This document shows positions 18,673 to 25,914 of a stretch of DNA of 64,000 nt, in pieces. The notes beneath the pieces are model-generated. The model searched no databases, had not been told where the DNA came from, and saw nothing but the letters and a program-made list of their open reading frames with translations. The stretch's first letter is position 1, and each line of letters starts with the position of its first letter. Source of the stretch: a cyanobacterium PCC 7702. Its GTDB lineage: Bacteria; Cyanobacteriota; Cyanobacteriia; Cyanobacteriales; Nostocaceae. Location: positions 3,997,018 through 4,061,017 of the forward strand of contig KB235926.1 of NCBI GenBank assembly GCA_000332255.1, in the 5' to 3' direction. The position numbers were made by a program, and so were the translations under genes.

Positions 18673-19470
18673 TTATCCAACTATTACTTCCTCACCCCTC
18701 GCCACGTAACCATTGCTAATAACTCGAGCCAAAATTCCTGTTTGGGTATGGTGAAAATGTTTTTGCAACAAAGCAAGTAAATTTACATCCCTTTCTCCTG
18801 TTTCCGGGTTAACATCTATATTTAAACAACGATTAATTTTAGCTGTAATTACAATTCGTGCTGTTCCGAGTTGAATTTCTCGTCCTACCCAATCAAATTC
18901 TTGCCAGGGAGATACCCCTTCGATAACTATGTTAGGGCGGAAACGCCTCACGTCGATTGATTGCCCAGCTAATTCACTTAAATGGTTAATCGTTTCCTGA
19001 CTAACCAAGGAAATATGGACTACTTCTCGGTCGGGATAGCGAGTTTTGGGAAATTCTCCCACCAGTTGTAAAGGTGCGCGGTGGGGGTGTTTGGCGCCCT
19101 GACTGGGGTAAATTCCAGCGAGATAACCGGTGAAAAAAGCTGATATCAAATCCCGTCCTTTGCAGGTGTTAGTGCTGGCAACTAACAACTCTACACCTTT
19201 ACGCTTGACAGTTAAAGTCTGGGTATCCGGGTTATAAAAACACTCTAACGCCGCCAGAGCATGCCAATCGTTTTGCATGGCAAAGTTGTGCTTTTTCATC
19301 CAGGGTACGGTTGTCGGGTCAATATCGGTAGGATCTTGCTTGTAGAACAAAGCAAAAGCGCGATCGCCGGGAATACCGTGTCCTAGCTGCAGCTCGACGC
19401 GATCGCGCTCGTGGGCGCTTAATCCTTTCAAAGGATAAACGAACAATCGCTGCACGGAAACTTTGTTCAT
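18673..19470 (-). CDS. MOSC-domain protein
   Basis: A 265-residue protein with an N-terminal beta-barrel (VQRLFVYPLKGLSAHERDRVELQLGHGIPGDRAFAL) and a C-terminal MOSC domain. The RFRPNIVIEG stretch and the conserved cysteine in RCLNIDVNPETGERD are the molybdenum-cofactor/sulfur-carrier positions of the family. Related proteins (YcbX, mARC) reduce N-hydroxylated compounds. I start at the ATG at 19470; the longer frame begins with TTG. It lies downstream of the FTR1 gene on the same strand, 88 bases away, and may or may not belong to that operon. Confidence 0.87.
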   Translation of the reverse strand: MNKVSVQRLFVYPLKGLSAHERDRVELQLGHGIPGDRAFALFYKQDPTDIDPTTVPWMKKHNFAMQNDWHALAALECFYNPDTQTLTVKRKGVELLVASTNTCKGRDLISAFFTGYLAGIYPSQGAKHPHRAPLQLVGEFPKTRYPDREVVHISLVSQETINHLSELAGQSIDVRRFRPNIVIEGVSPWQEFDWVGREIQLGTARIVITAKINRCLNIDVNPETGERDVNLLALLQKHFHHTQTGILARVISNGYVARGEEVIVG

Positions 19471-19558
19471 AGCTAATAGCTTTGTAGGAGTTACTAAGCG
19501 ATCGCTTACCAAGATGATAGCCTTAACTACTTAGCTATTTCCGTGTTGGCGATGATGT

Positions 19559-20521
19559 TTATTCTTTTGCAGAACCAGCTGGTTTTTGAGCTAGTGGTGT
19601 TTTTCCGCGCGGAGATTCTGCGGTGATGCTGCGGAAATACAAACCTCCCACAGTGAGTAAAAATAAGATATATGCAACTGCTTGTACTAAATAAAGGTGT
19701 TGCCTGTAGCCAAATAAAGCTTTGAGCAAAACTCCAGGAAATTTTTCATCCGGCAAAATTTTGGCGGTATTCCAGACCATCGGTCCTAAAATGCAAGAGT
19801 GGATTTTGGTAAACCTTTCGTAATAAAAACAAAGGCTTTCGGAAGCACGACTGCTGTTGGCTAGGTTTGCCACAGCTTCATCAACATTGTGCAATGCTGT
19901 TACCACCAATCCTGCCACGATCAACACCAGCAAAACGCCCATAACCTGAAAAAATTCGCGGATGTTGATTTTGACACCCCATTTAAATAGAAGTACACCT
20001 ATCATTGCTGCCACTGCAATACCAGCGATAGCCCCCAAGCTGGGAATTATTCCTTGTTGAAAATTGGCAGCTATGAATAGAACCGTTTCAAAGCCTTCGC
20101 GTACAACTGCGATTAAGATTAAGCTAAAAATGCCCCAACCCGCATGGGAGTTGCTTTTTAACGCCTCTGTTACTGCCCCTTCTACTTGGGCTTTCATAAA
20201 TCTAGCTTGTTTGGTCATCCAGATGAGCATCCAGCTGAGCATGGCGATCGCCAGGACGCTGAAAGTAGCTTCCAGCAATGGCTCAACCACAGACGTGTAC
20301 TGGGGATTAATCGCTCCTAGTGCTTGAATCAACCAACTAAACAGGACACCAATGAGAGCGCTGACGGCGATACCAACGCCCACACCAGCATATACCCAAC
20401 CATTTAGTCGAGTGGCTTTTGCTTTTTTGAGCAAAGCCATGACAATACCAACTACTAAAGCAGCTTCTACTCCTTCTCGGAGTGTAATTACAAAAGTCGG
20501 TAAAGCAGTACTAAAATCCAT
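19559..20521 (-). CDS. FTR1-family high-affinity iron permease
   Basis: A 320-residue membrane protein with both REGxE iron-binding motifs: R15-EGV-E19 and R141-EGF-E145, in first and fourth helices, as in yeast Ftr1 and bacterial EfeU. About seven hydrophobic helices are visible. It is the last clear member of a same-strand run: multicopper oxidase, HhH lipoprotein, ferritin-like protein, permease. This pairing of a ferroxidase with an FTR1 permease matches the oxidase-permease iron uptake principle. Start ATG at 20521. Confidence 0.93.
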   Translation of the reverse strand: MDFSTALPTFVITLREGVEAALVVGIVMALLKKAKATRLNGWVYAGVGVGIAVSALIGVLFSWLIQALGAINPQYTSVVEPLLEATFSVLAIAMLSWMLIWMTKQARFMKAQVEGAVTEALKSNSHAGWGIFSLILIAVVREGFETVLFIAANFQQGIIPSLGAIAGIAVAAMIGVLLFKWGVKINIREFFQVMGVLLVLIVAGLVVTALHNVDEAVANLANSSRASESLCFYYERFTKIHSCILGPMVWNTAKILPDEKFPGVLLKALFGYRQHLYLVQAVAYILFLLTVGGLYFRSITAESPRGKTPLAQKPAGSAKE

Positions 20522-20552
20522 TCATTGTCCTTTGTTTTTAGATCTTGGTTAA

Positions 20553-20576
20553 TGGCTAACAGTCAGCTATTAGCCA
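20553..20576. repeat. inverted repeat between ferritin-like and FTR1 genes
   Basis: TGGCTAA (20553-20559) and TTAGCCA (20570-20576) form a 7-bp stem with a 10-base loop in the spacer between two cotranscribed iron genes. It may set relative transcript levels. No T-run follows. Confidence 0.4.
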
Positions 20577-20583
20577 ACAAATG

Positions 20584-21018
20584 TTAACCGAAATCGCGTA
20601 ACATTTTTTTCAGTTCTAGACTGTGCATTTCTTCTTGCCCTATCATAGTGCGAGCAAATTCTTCTAGATAAATGCTGGCATTGCTCACAGTATCTAACAG
20701 GTTTTTATACAACTGCAGAGCTTTCTTTTCGTGGGCCAAACTTTCTTCTAAAATATCCTTGACTGAATGTTTGTAAGATTCTTCTATCGGCGCGATTTTC
20801 AGGCTGGGATGACCATCTAAACCTGTGAGAATTTCTCCTACTTGTTGGGCGTGAAGAAGGGATTCATTCGCCTGGGCTTTAAAAAAATCAACGATGGGAA
20901 TACGATAGGGACCGTTTACCATCAAGGAATAGTGCGTGTAGCGTACAACTCCTGCTAATTCAAATTCCATGATGGAGTTGAGCAGATCGATAGTCTTTTT
21001 GTGGTCAAGTTCTTGCAT
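20584..21018 (-). CDS. ferritin-like / bacterioferritin-like protein
   Basis: A 144-residue four-helix protein. Candidate diiron ligands are E20 in the first helix (MEFELAGVVRYTHY), E52 and H56 in the second (NESLLHAQ), E97 in the third (LAHEKKA) and E129-xx-H132 in the fourth (EEMH). The second-helix spacing ExxxH differs from the usual ExxH of bacterioferritin, so it is a divergent member and may not form a classical 24-mer. It lies between the HhH lipoprotein and FTR1 genes, which supports a role in iron storage or ferroxidation in the same uptake unit. Confidence 0.8.
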   Translation of the reverse strand: MQELDHKKTIDLLNSIMEFELAGVVRYTHYSLMVNGPYRIPIVDFFKAQANESLLHAQQVGEILTGLDGHPSLKIAPIEESYKHSVKDILEESLAHEKKALQLYKNLLDTVSNASIYLEEFARTMIGQEEMHSLELKKMLRDFG

Positions 21019-21075
21019 TAGCTATTAATTCACGCTCAGAAAGCTTTTGACTTAATTTTATTCTGTTTTTCTCAG

Positions 21076-22119
21076 CTATGATTTTTGTGCTTGTGTTGCA
21101 GAAGCATCAATCACTTTCTGCGATTGGTGCTCGATAGTTTTGATCAGCTTGGTCACTTCTTGTGGAGTTCTGACTGGTTGAGCTGGTGGAATAACGCCAG
21201 GCCACACTTTTAGCAGTTCGCTCATGCTTGTTTTTATAGCTTTGTCTGCTGCGGGGTTAATTTTAGCTACTTGGTTGGAAATAGCTTTGTACAGGTCGTT
21301 AGCGTACGTTGTAAAACCACGAGAATCTTGATATTCTATGGAGGCGGTTATTTTGCCGTTGGCTACCGCAGCGCCGTATTCAGAGTTGGCAGCATCTAAC
21401 AGACCGTTAATTACTTGGAGCACGAAGGTGGGTTTGCTGCGTTCGGTTTCGCTCAAAGCAGCGATCGCTCCATCTACTGCTTGCATGGCAGAAGTAAAAT
21501 CTGTTTTCACTTTACCAGCTTTGGGATTGGCTTTAACTAAATCTTGCAAGCTAATCAGAGTATTTTTGAATTCCTTGACATTGCGTTCTTTGAGCTGCTC
21601 TTCTACGTCAGTGTAAATTTCTTCTACCGGGTGTCCGATGTGGGGTTCTGCTTGCTTCGGTTGATTGATATCCAGCAGTTGTTTTGCTACTATTAAATGC
21701 CCTTTCATCAATCCCAGTTTGGTCATGTAGTCCACATCTTTAGCTTCCCCGGTCAGCACCACTTCTTCTGTGGTAACCTGGTCTTTAATTTTGTCGAACT
21801 GTTCTTGGGTAATTACTTTTTTGGTAACTAAATCCTGGGGACTTGCGTAGGGACGGTTAGCCTGGATTTTATTCGACAATGCTGGAATCCCCAACTGTGC
21901 TTCAAACTTATCCAACTCTGACAAAATAGCGTCGTTAATGTTGATTTTCTTTTTGCTACCGTGACTGCTGTGAGTTGCTGTCTGGGTTGTTTGCGCAGCA
22001 GGATTGGCGTTATTGGGTGTGGCTGAATTTTGGGCGGTAGGTGTACCGCCATTACAGGAACTTAAAATCACAAGCGCAAAAGTAGCAACGGTCAAGCCTA
22101 TGTAACGAAACTTAATCAT
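21076..22119 (-). CDS. helix-hairpin-helix lipoprotein of the iron operon
   Basis: A 347-residue predicted lipoprotein: signal peptide with lipobox LSSC22, then a Ser/Thr/Ala/His-rich linker. Residues about 58-118 form a ComEA-type HhH unit (ININDAILSEL, ANRPYASPQDLV). The remainder (about 130-340) is a helical periplasmic domain with MTKLGLMKGH and EPHIGHPVEEIY, whose His/Met/Glu pattern recalls metal-binding imelysin/EfeO proteins, but this is my inference. The ribosome site AGGAG precedes the ATG at 22119. Its place upstream of ferritin-like and FTR1 genes suggests a periplasmic iron-handling partner. Confidence 0.75.
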   Translation of the reverse strand: MIKFRYIGLTVATFALVILSSCNGGTPTAQNSATPNNANPAAQTTQTATHSSHGSKKKININDAILSELDKFEAQLGIPALSNKIQANRPYASPQDLVTKKVITQEQFDKIKDQVTTEEVVLTGEAKDVDYMTKLGLMKGHLIVAKQLLDINQPKQAEPHIGHPVEEIYTDVEEQLKERNVKEFKNTLISLQDLVKANPKAGKVKTDFTSAMQAVDGAIAALSETERSKPTFVLQVINGLLDAANSEYGAAVANGKITASIEYQDSRGFTTYANDLYKAISNQVAKINPAADKAIKTSMSELLKVWPGVIPPAQPVRTPQEVTKLIKTIEHQSQKVIDASATQAQKS

Positions 22120-22200
22120 TCTTGCTCCTAGATAAGTTTAAAAACTAGTTTTTGAAAGACTTTGGCCTTGCCAGTTAAGTTTAAGAGATTCGAACTCTAA

Positions 22201-22230
22201 TGATAGATTTTATCAATTAGGCTTGATAAA
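22201..22230. promoter_or_regulatory. Fur-like operator palindromes
   Basis: TGATAGATTTTATCA (22201-22215) reads as a 7-1-7 inverted heptamer and matches 11 of 14 positions of the Fur consensus TGATAAT-n-ATTATCA. It overlaps a second, perfect palindrome TTTATCAA-(6)-TTGATAAA (22209-22230). Both lie at and just downstream of the predicted -10 of the iron operon promoter, the right place for a repressor. Fur binding is inferred. Confidence 0.5.
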
Positions 22231-22258
22231 TTAGTAATTTATTTTTAGATTTTTTCAA
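22230..22258 (-). promoter_or_regulatory. predicted sigma-70 promoter of the HhH-lipoprotein/ferritin/FTR1 genes
   Basis: On the minus strand, TTGAAA (22258-22253) is followed after 17 bases by ACTAAT (22235-22230), about 110 bases upstream of the lipoprotein ATG. The Fur-like palindromes begin at the -10. The spacing is ideal and -35 is 5 of 6, but -10 is only 4 of 6, so it is a prediction. Confidence 0.45.
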
Positions 22259-22365
22259 CTTTTCCAATAACTAATTCCAAATAATTAGTAATATGTATCA
22301 GTTAACCATAAAAAATGACACAATTTGCTGCATAATTTCCTCAGTTAAGCACAAATTTCCAAACA

Positions 22366-23397
22366 TTATCCCAAGGATTTTTTCTTGCTTTGGGAACAGT
22401 TGCGATCGCAAATGACTTCAAATTGACCCATGCATCCGTTTTCAGCGATCGCGTCTTGATGGGGATGAAACATATATTTTCCGGGATAGCGAAAAGCAAA
22501 TTCCACAATGTGTCGTTCTGCTACACCCATAGTGATGACATCTGTTTTCTGAGTGGGAGTCAAGGTCATTCCTAAGGGATAGACGTCAAAAAAGTTAGCA
22601 TGGAGGTGAAATGTTACTGCCGGATCGAATTCAATTATGTTAAGTAGGTACAATCTAATCAACTGATTTTGATAAATACGGATCGGATGGTGCATGTAGT
22701 AGTGGGGTAGTCCGTTGAAGGCGTAGTATTCGTTGCGGTTATCGTCATTGACGTCGTATCCGGCCATAATTAATACGATTTCATCTGCTGGTGGACGTCC
22801 AGCAGGGGGATCGACAATAAACATTCCGTACAATCCTTTGGCAATGTGGCGAGTAACTGGTTCTATGTGACAGTGATAAAGATGAACGCCAAAAGGTTCT
22901 GCATCAAATTCGTAAATGGTCGCGCTACCGTTGCTAACCGGACGAATACCATCCATTTCTGCAGTATGGATACCGTGAAAGTGCAAAGAGTGAGAATGTC
23001 CAGCACGATTGAGAAATAGTATCCGCACGCGATCGCCTTGCTTTACCCTTAGTGTCGGTCCCGGAATGCGACCATTTAAATCCCAAATATTGTAAGCAAC
23101 TGCACTGTTGAGTTGTATTGCCGAGGTTCCAGCTGTTAAACTAAATTCCCGAATTGTCCGCCCGTTTTCTCGCTTGAGCGTTCCATAATCGAAATCTCGA
23201 ATTACCTGCATGGGGTTAGCAGCACCTTTTGCAATTACCTCTGTTTGTGAGGGTGGTACTCTTACCGACTGCTTTTGTGCAGTCCATTTTTGCCATATCG
23301 CACTTACCCCAGCAATACCAACACTTGCCAATCCCAATTGCAAAAGTTGGCGACGGCTAAATAATTTGTCTGTTTTCAGAGTAAAGTAGTTAGGCAT
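22366..23397 (-). CDS. two-domain multicopper oxidase (putative ferroxidase)
   Basis: A 343-residue exported copper oxidase. The N-terminus has a Tat-like signal (FSRRQLLQLGLAS). Four HxH copper motifs are present: HFHG (139-141), HCH (175-177), HLHA (264-266) and HPH (311-313). The type 1 copper cysteine lies in domain 1 (LYHCHIEPVTRHIAKGLYGMF); the equivalent place in domain 2 (MFHPHQD) has no Cys. It is therefore a type-C-like two-domain enzyme that should work as a trimer. I start at the ATG at 23397. Position upstream of FTR1 suggests Fe(II) oxidation, but laccase or copper-oxidase activity is possible. Confidence 0.88.
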   Translation of the reverse strand: MPNYFTLKTDKLFSRRQLLQLGLASVGIAGVSAIWQKWTAQKQSVRVPPSQTEVIAKGAANPMQVIRDFDYGTLKRENGRTIREFSLTAGTSAIQLNSAVAYNIWDLNGRIPGPTLRVKQGDRVRILFLNRAGHSHSLHFHGIHTAEMDGIRPVSNGSATIYEFDAEPFGVHLYHCHIEPVTRHIAKGLYGMFIVDPPAGRPPADEIVLIMAGYDVNDDNRNEYYAFNGLPHYYMHHPIRIYQNQLIRLYLLNIIEFDPAVTFHLHANFFDVYPLGMTLTPTQKTDVITMGVAERHIVEFAFRYPGKYMFHPHQDAIAENGCMGQFEVICDRNCSQSKKKSLG

Positions 23398-23623
23398 GAG
23401 CAATTTTTGATTCGCAAGAAAAAGCTGCGAAATTTTTGCAACTAATTTCTATTGAAAAGGAATTAAGAATCACTGTCAATTGCTTGTCGGCAAACTTTAA
23501 ACTACCAAACCTGACTTCCACTAAAATCAAAGACTTAAAAGAAAGTAACTACACTGGAATACCGACCAAATTTATTGCATCATTAGTTACCATTATTTTG
23601 ATTTTCTTGGTAGTAAGGTATAA

Positions 23624-24100
23624 ATGTCTGTTTGGCGTCGAAATACCATTATTATTTCTGGGTGTCTGAGCTTGAGTTTGTTACTTACCAGTTGCAATGA
23701 CACTAAAGCTTCCCAATGTCAGAGATTAATTACCGCCGTTAACAACGGAACTTCTCTTCTGGAAGCAAACAAAGGTACCCAAGTCAGCACAAGCTTGAAA
23801 CTAGCTCAAGATTTAGCAGATGTGGCAAAAAAAATACAGAAACAAAACTTCAAAGACCCCAAACTAGCAGAGTTTCAAAGCAATTTTGTCAAAGTATTTG
23901 TTACTGTGAGCGAAAATCTTACCAAAGCAGCTCAAGCTCTCGGTTCTAGTAAGTTAGCAGATGCTTCTCCTTCCGGAAGAGAAAAAATCCAAAAGGCCAG
24001 AGATGAAATTGATACAGCTTTGAAAGCGGCCGTGGATGCTGGCAAACAATCAGATATTCTAGCAGGACAGATAAATAAGTATTGCAGCCAGAATGAATAG
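23624..24100 (+). CDS. predicted lipoprotein, cyanobacterial, unknown function
   Basis: A 158-residue protein with a signal peptide ending in the lipobox LLTSC (about residue 24), an early CQRLITAVNNG motif and a helical, Lys/Ala-rich mature part ending in KYCSQNE. Two cysteines (about 32 and 154) could form a disulfide. No enzyme motif is seen. It is divergent from the multicopper oxidase gene, and may or may not share its regulation. Confidence 0.7.
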   Translation: MSVWRRNTIIISGCLSLSLLLTSCNDTKASQCQRLITAVNNGTSLLEANKGTQVSTSLKLAQDLADVAKKIQKQNFKDPKLAEFQSNFVKVFVTVSENLTKAAQALGSSKLADASPSGREKIQKARDEIDTALKAAVDAGKQSDILAGQINKYCSQNE

Positions 24101-24360
24101 TTCTGCATTGAATTTCTTGTCAGTCAGGACAACGGCGAGTTGTGATGTAGTTATGACTATACTATTGGGTTGGTTGATCTAATATGATGGGAGTCTAACT
24201 TCCCAACTATGACTGATAGCAGTTCAGTTTTAAAAGATACACTTTCTCTAGTGCCAAGAGCAACTACCCTCAGCTTTTAGTTGTTTGATTTGTCACCTAT
24301 TTAGCTTGCAGCTGCAAGCAAATTGTTCTGTTCTTACACACGTCTTCAGAGGAAACAGTG

Positions 24361-25020
24361 ATGAAAGCGGAACTAATCGAATTGCTCGCCAAAATTGTCC
24401 AAGTCTTACAAATCAATATACGTTGGATGAGTTGGAATTTATTTCTGGCATTTATACCTTTAGTTTTAAGTATTTGGCTATTTCGCATCAAACGCGGGCG
24501 TTCTTGGGTTTGGTGGTTAGGTTTTTTGGTTTTCTATGCTTTTTTACCAAATGCGCCTTATTTACTAACTGATGTGATTCACCTGATTGATGATATCCGT
24601 ACGATCCCATCAGTATGGTTGATTAGTCTTGTATTAATTCCGACGTATGTATTGGTAATTTTGGCGGGTTTTGAAGCTTACGTGATTTCTTTAATTAATG
24701 CAGGTTACTACTTGCATCGCATTGGTAAAAGTCAGTGGATTGGGTGGCTAGAGATAATTACTCATGCTTTGTGTGCTGTTGGTATTTATTGGGGTCGCTT
24801 TTTGCGTTTTAACAGCTGGGACTTTATTACTCAACCAGATGCTTTGTTAACAAAAGGTGTGGAAGAAATTCTTGGCAAGCAGCCCCTAGTAATTATTTTG
24901 ATGACATTTGGTATACTTTGTGGCCTTTATTGGCTGATGAAACGAGTCACTTTGGGTTTGATCGCCCAGAAAAATCGGGGTACGGGCATCAATACCAAAG
25001 GTATTAACAGTAACAGCTAG
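24361..25020 (+). CDS. DUF1361 membrane protein
   Basis: A 219-residue integral membrane protein with about six helices. The segments FYAFLPNAPYLLTDVIHL and GIYWGRFLRFNSWD are the DUF1361 signature. No function is established. I start at the ATG at 24361, immediately after a GTG and behind an AGAGGAAAC ribosome site. It is followed 50 bases later by the exported protein gene at 25070. Confidence 0.82.
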   Translation: MKAELIELLAKIVQVLQINIRWMSWNLFLAFIPLVLSIWLFRIKRGRSWVWWLGFLVFYAFLPNAPYLLTDVIHLIDDIRTIPSVWLISLVLIPTYVLVILAGFEAYVISLINAGYYLHRIGKSQWIGWLEIITHALCAVGIYWGRFLRFNSWDFITQPDALLTKGVEEILGKQPLVIILMTFGILCGLYWLMKRVTLGLIAQKNRGTGINTKGINSNS

Positions 25021-25069
25021 TAGGTGTAAAGTAAAATAGTTGGAATTGACTGAAATTATCCGATCGCTT

Positions 25070-25897
25070 ATGAAAGTAATTTTGTCCTTAGTTGGTTTAG
25101 CTTTTTGGAGTGGAACGAGTGTATTTGCTGCAGCTGGTGTTGTGCGAGCAGAGACAATCTTTGGGCGATCGGGTCAAGTACAAGCGGAAATTTCCTACGA
25201 ACAAACTCAGGATTTGTATAAAAATGTACATTTAAAAATCCTCCGCTCTGGAAAAATTGTCTTTGATGACAAGGTCCCTCAAGAAAGCGAATACGATAGA
25301 CCCATAGGTAGCTTATTTAACGAGGATAACCAAGAAAACGGTAATCGACTACCGGTTGTGGATTTGGATGGAGACAAAGAACCGGAAGTAATTGCTGATT
25401 TCTTTACAGGAGGAGCGCATTGTTGTATCTATTCACTCATTTACCGCTATGACAAGCAGGCTAATCGGTACAACAACATTCGCCATGACTGGGGAAATGG
25501 CGGTTATAGATTAAAAGATTTAGACAAAGATGGATTGCCAGAATTTGAAAGTCGAGACGATCGCTTTGCCTATGCGTTTACATCTTATGCTGCTTCTGGT
25601 TATCCGTTACAAATTTGGCAGTATCGTCAAGGAAAAATGATCGATGTTACCCGTCGCTATCCTAAATTAGTTCAAATTCATGCCCAACAGCTGTGGCAAA
25701 CTTATCGGGAATTACGCCACAAAGGAGATGACGGTAAAGGATTTTTAGCCGCATATTTGGCAGATAAGTATCTGCTCAATCAAGGACAAGACGGTTGGAA
25801 AAAGTTGCAGCAAAATTACAGAGAACGCGATCGCGCCCAATTCTTTGCTGAGGTACGGAAGTTTTTGCGTCGAACTGGCTATATCAAAGTAAGATAA
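25070..25897 (+). CDS. exported protein with Asp-rich (EF-hand/FG-GAP-like) repeats
   Basis: A 275-residue protein with a signal peptide (MKVILSLVGLAFWSGTSVFAAAG). Two acidic loops, DLDGDKEPEV and DLDKDGLPEF, resemble calcium-binding loops of VCBS/FG-GAP or dockerin modules. A CC pair (GAHCCIYS) sits between them. The C-terminal third is helical and basic. I start at the ATG at 25070; a TTG at 25040 lies upstream. I do not know its function. Convergent with the PEP-synthase-like gene 17 bases away. Confidence 0.7.
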   Translation: MKVILSLVGLAFWSGTSVFAAAGVVRAETIFGRSGQVQAEISYEQTQDLYKNVHLKILRSGKIVFDDKVPQESEYDRPIGSLFNEDNQENGNRLPVVDLDGDKEPEVIADFFTGGAHCCIYSLIYRYDKQANRYNNIRHDWGNGGYRLKDLDKDGLPEFESRDDRFAYAFTSYAASGYPLQIWQYRQGKMIDVTRRYPKLVQIHAQQLWQTYRELRHKGDDGKGFLAAYLADKYLLNQGQDGWKKLQQNYRERDRAQFFAEVRKFLRRTGYIKVR

Positions 25898-25914
25898 CTG
25901 CAGGCTGTTTTTAA

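Noticed and set aside
24210-24281. 23-codon frame starting MTDSSSVLKD upstream of the DUF1361 gene
   Set aside because: Too short and without ribosome site; a nearby small hairpin does not rescue it.
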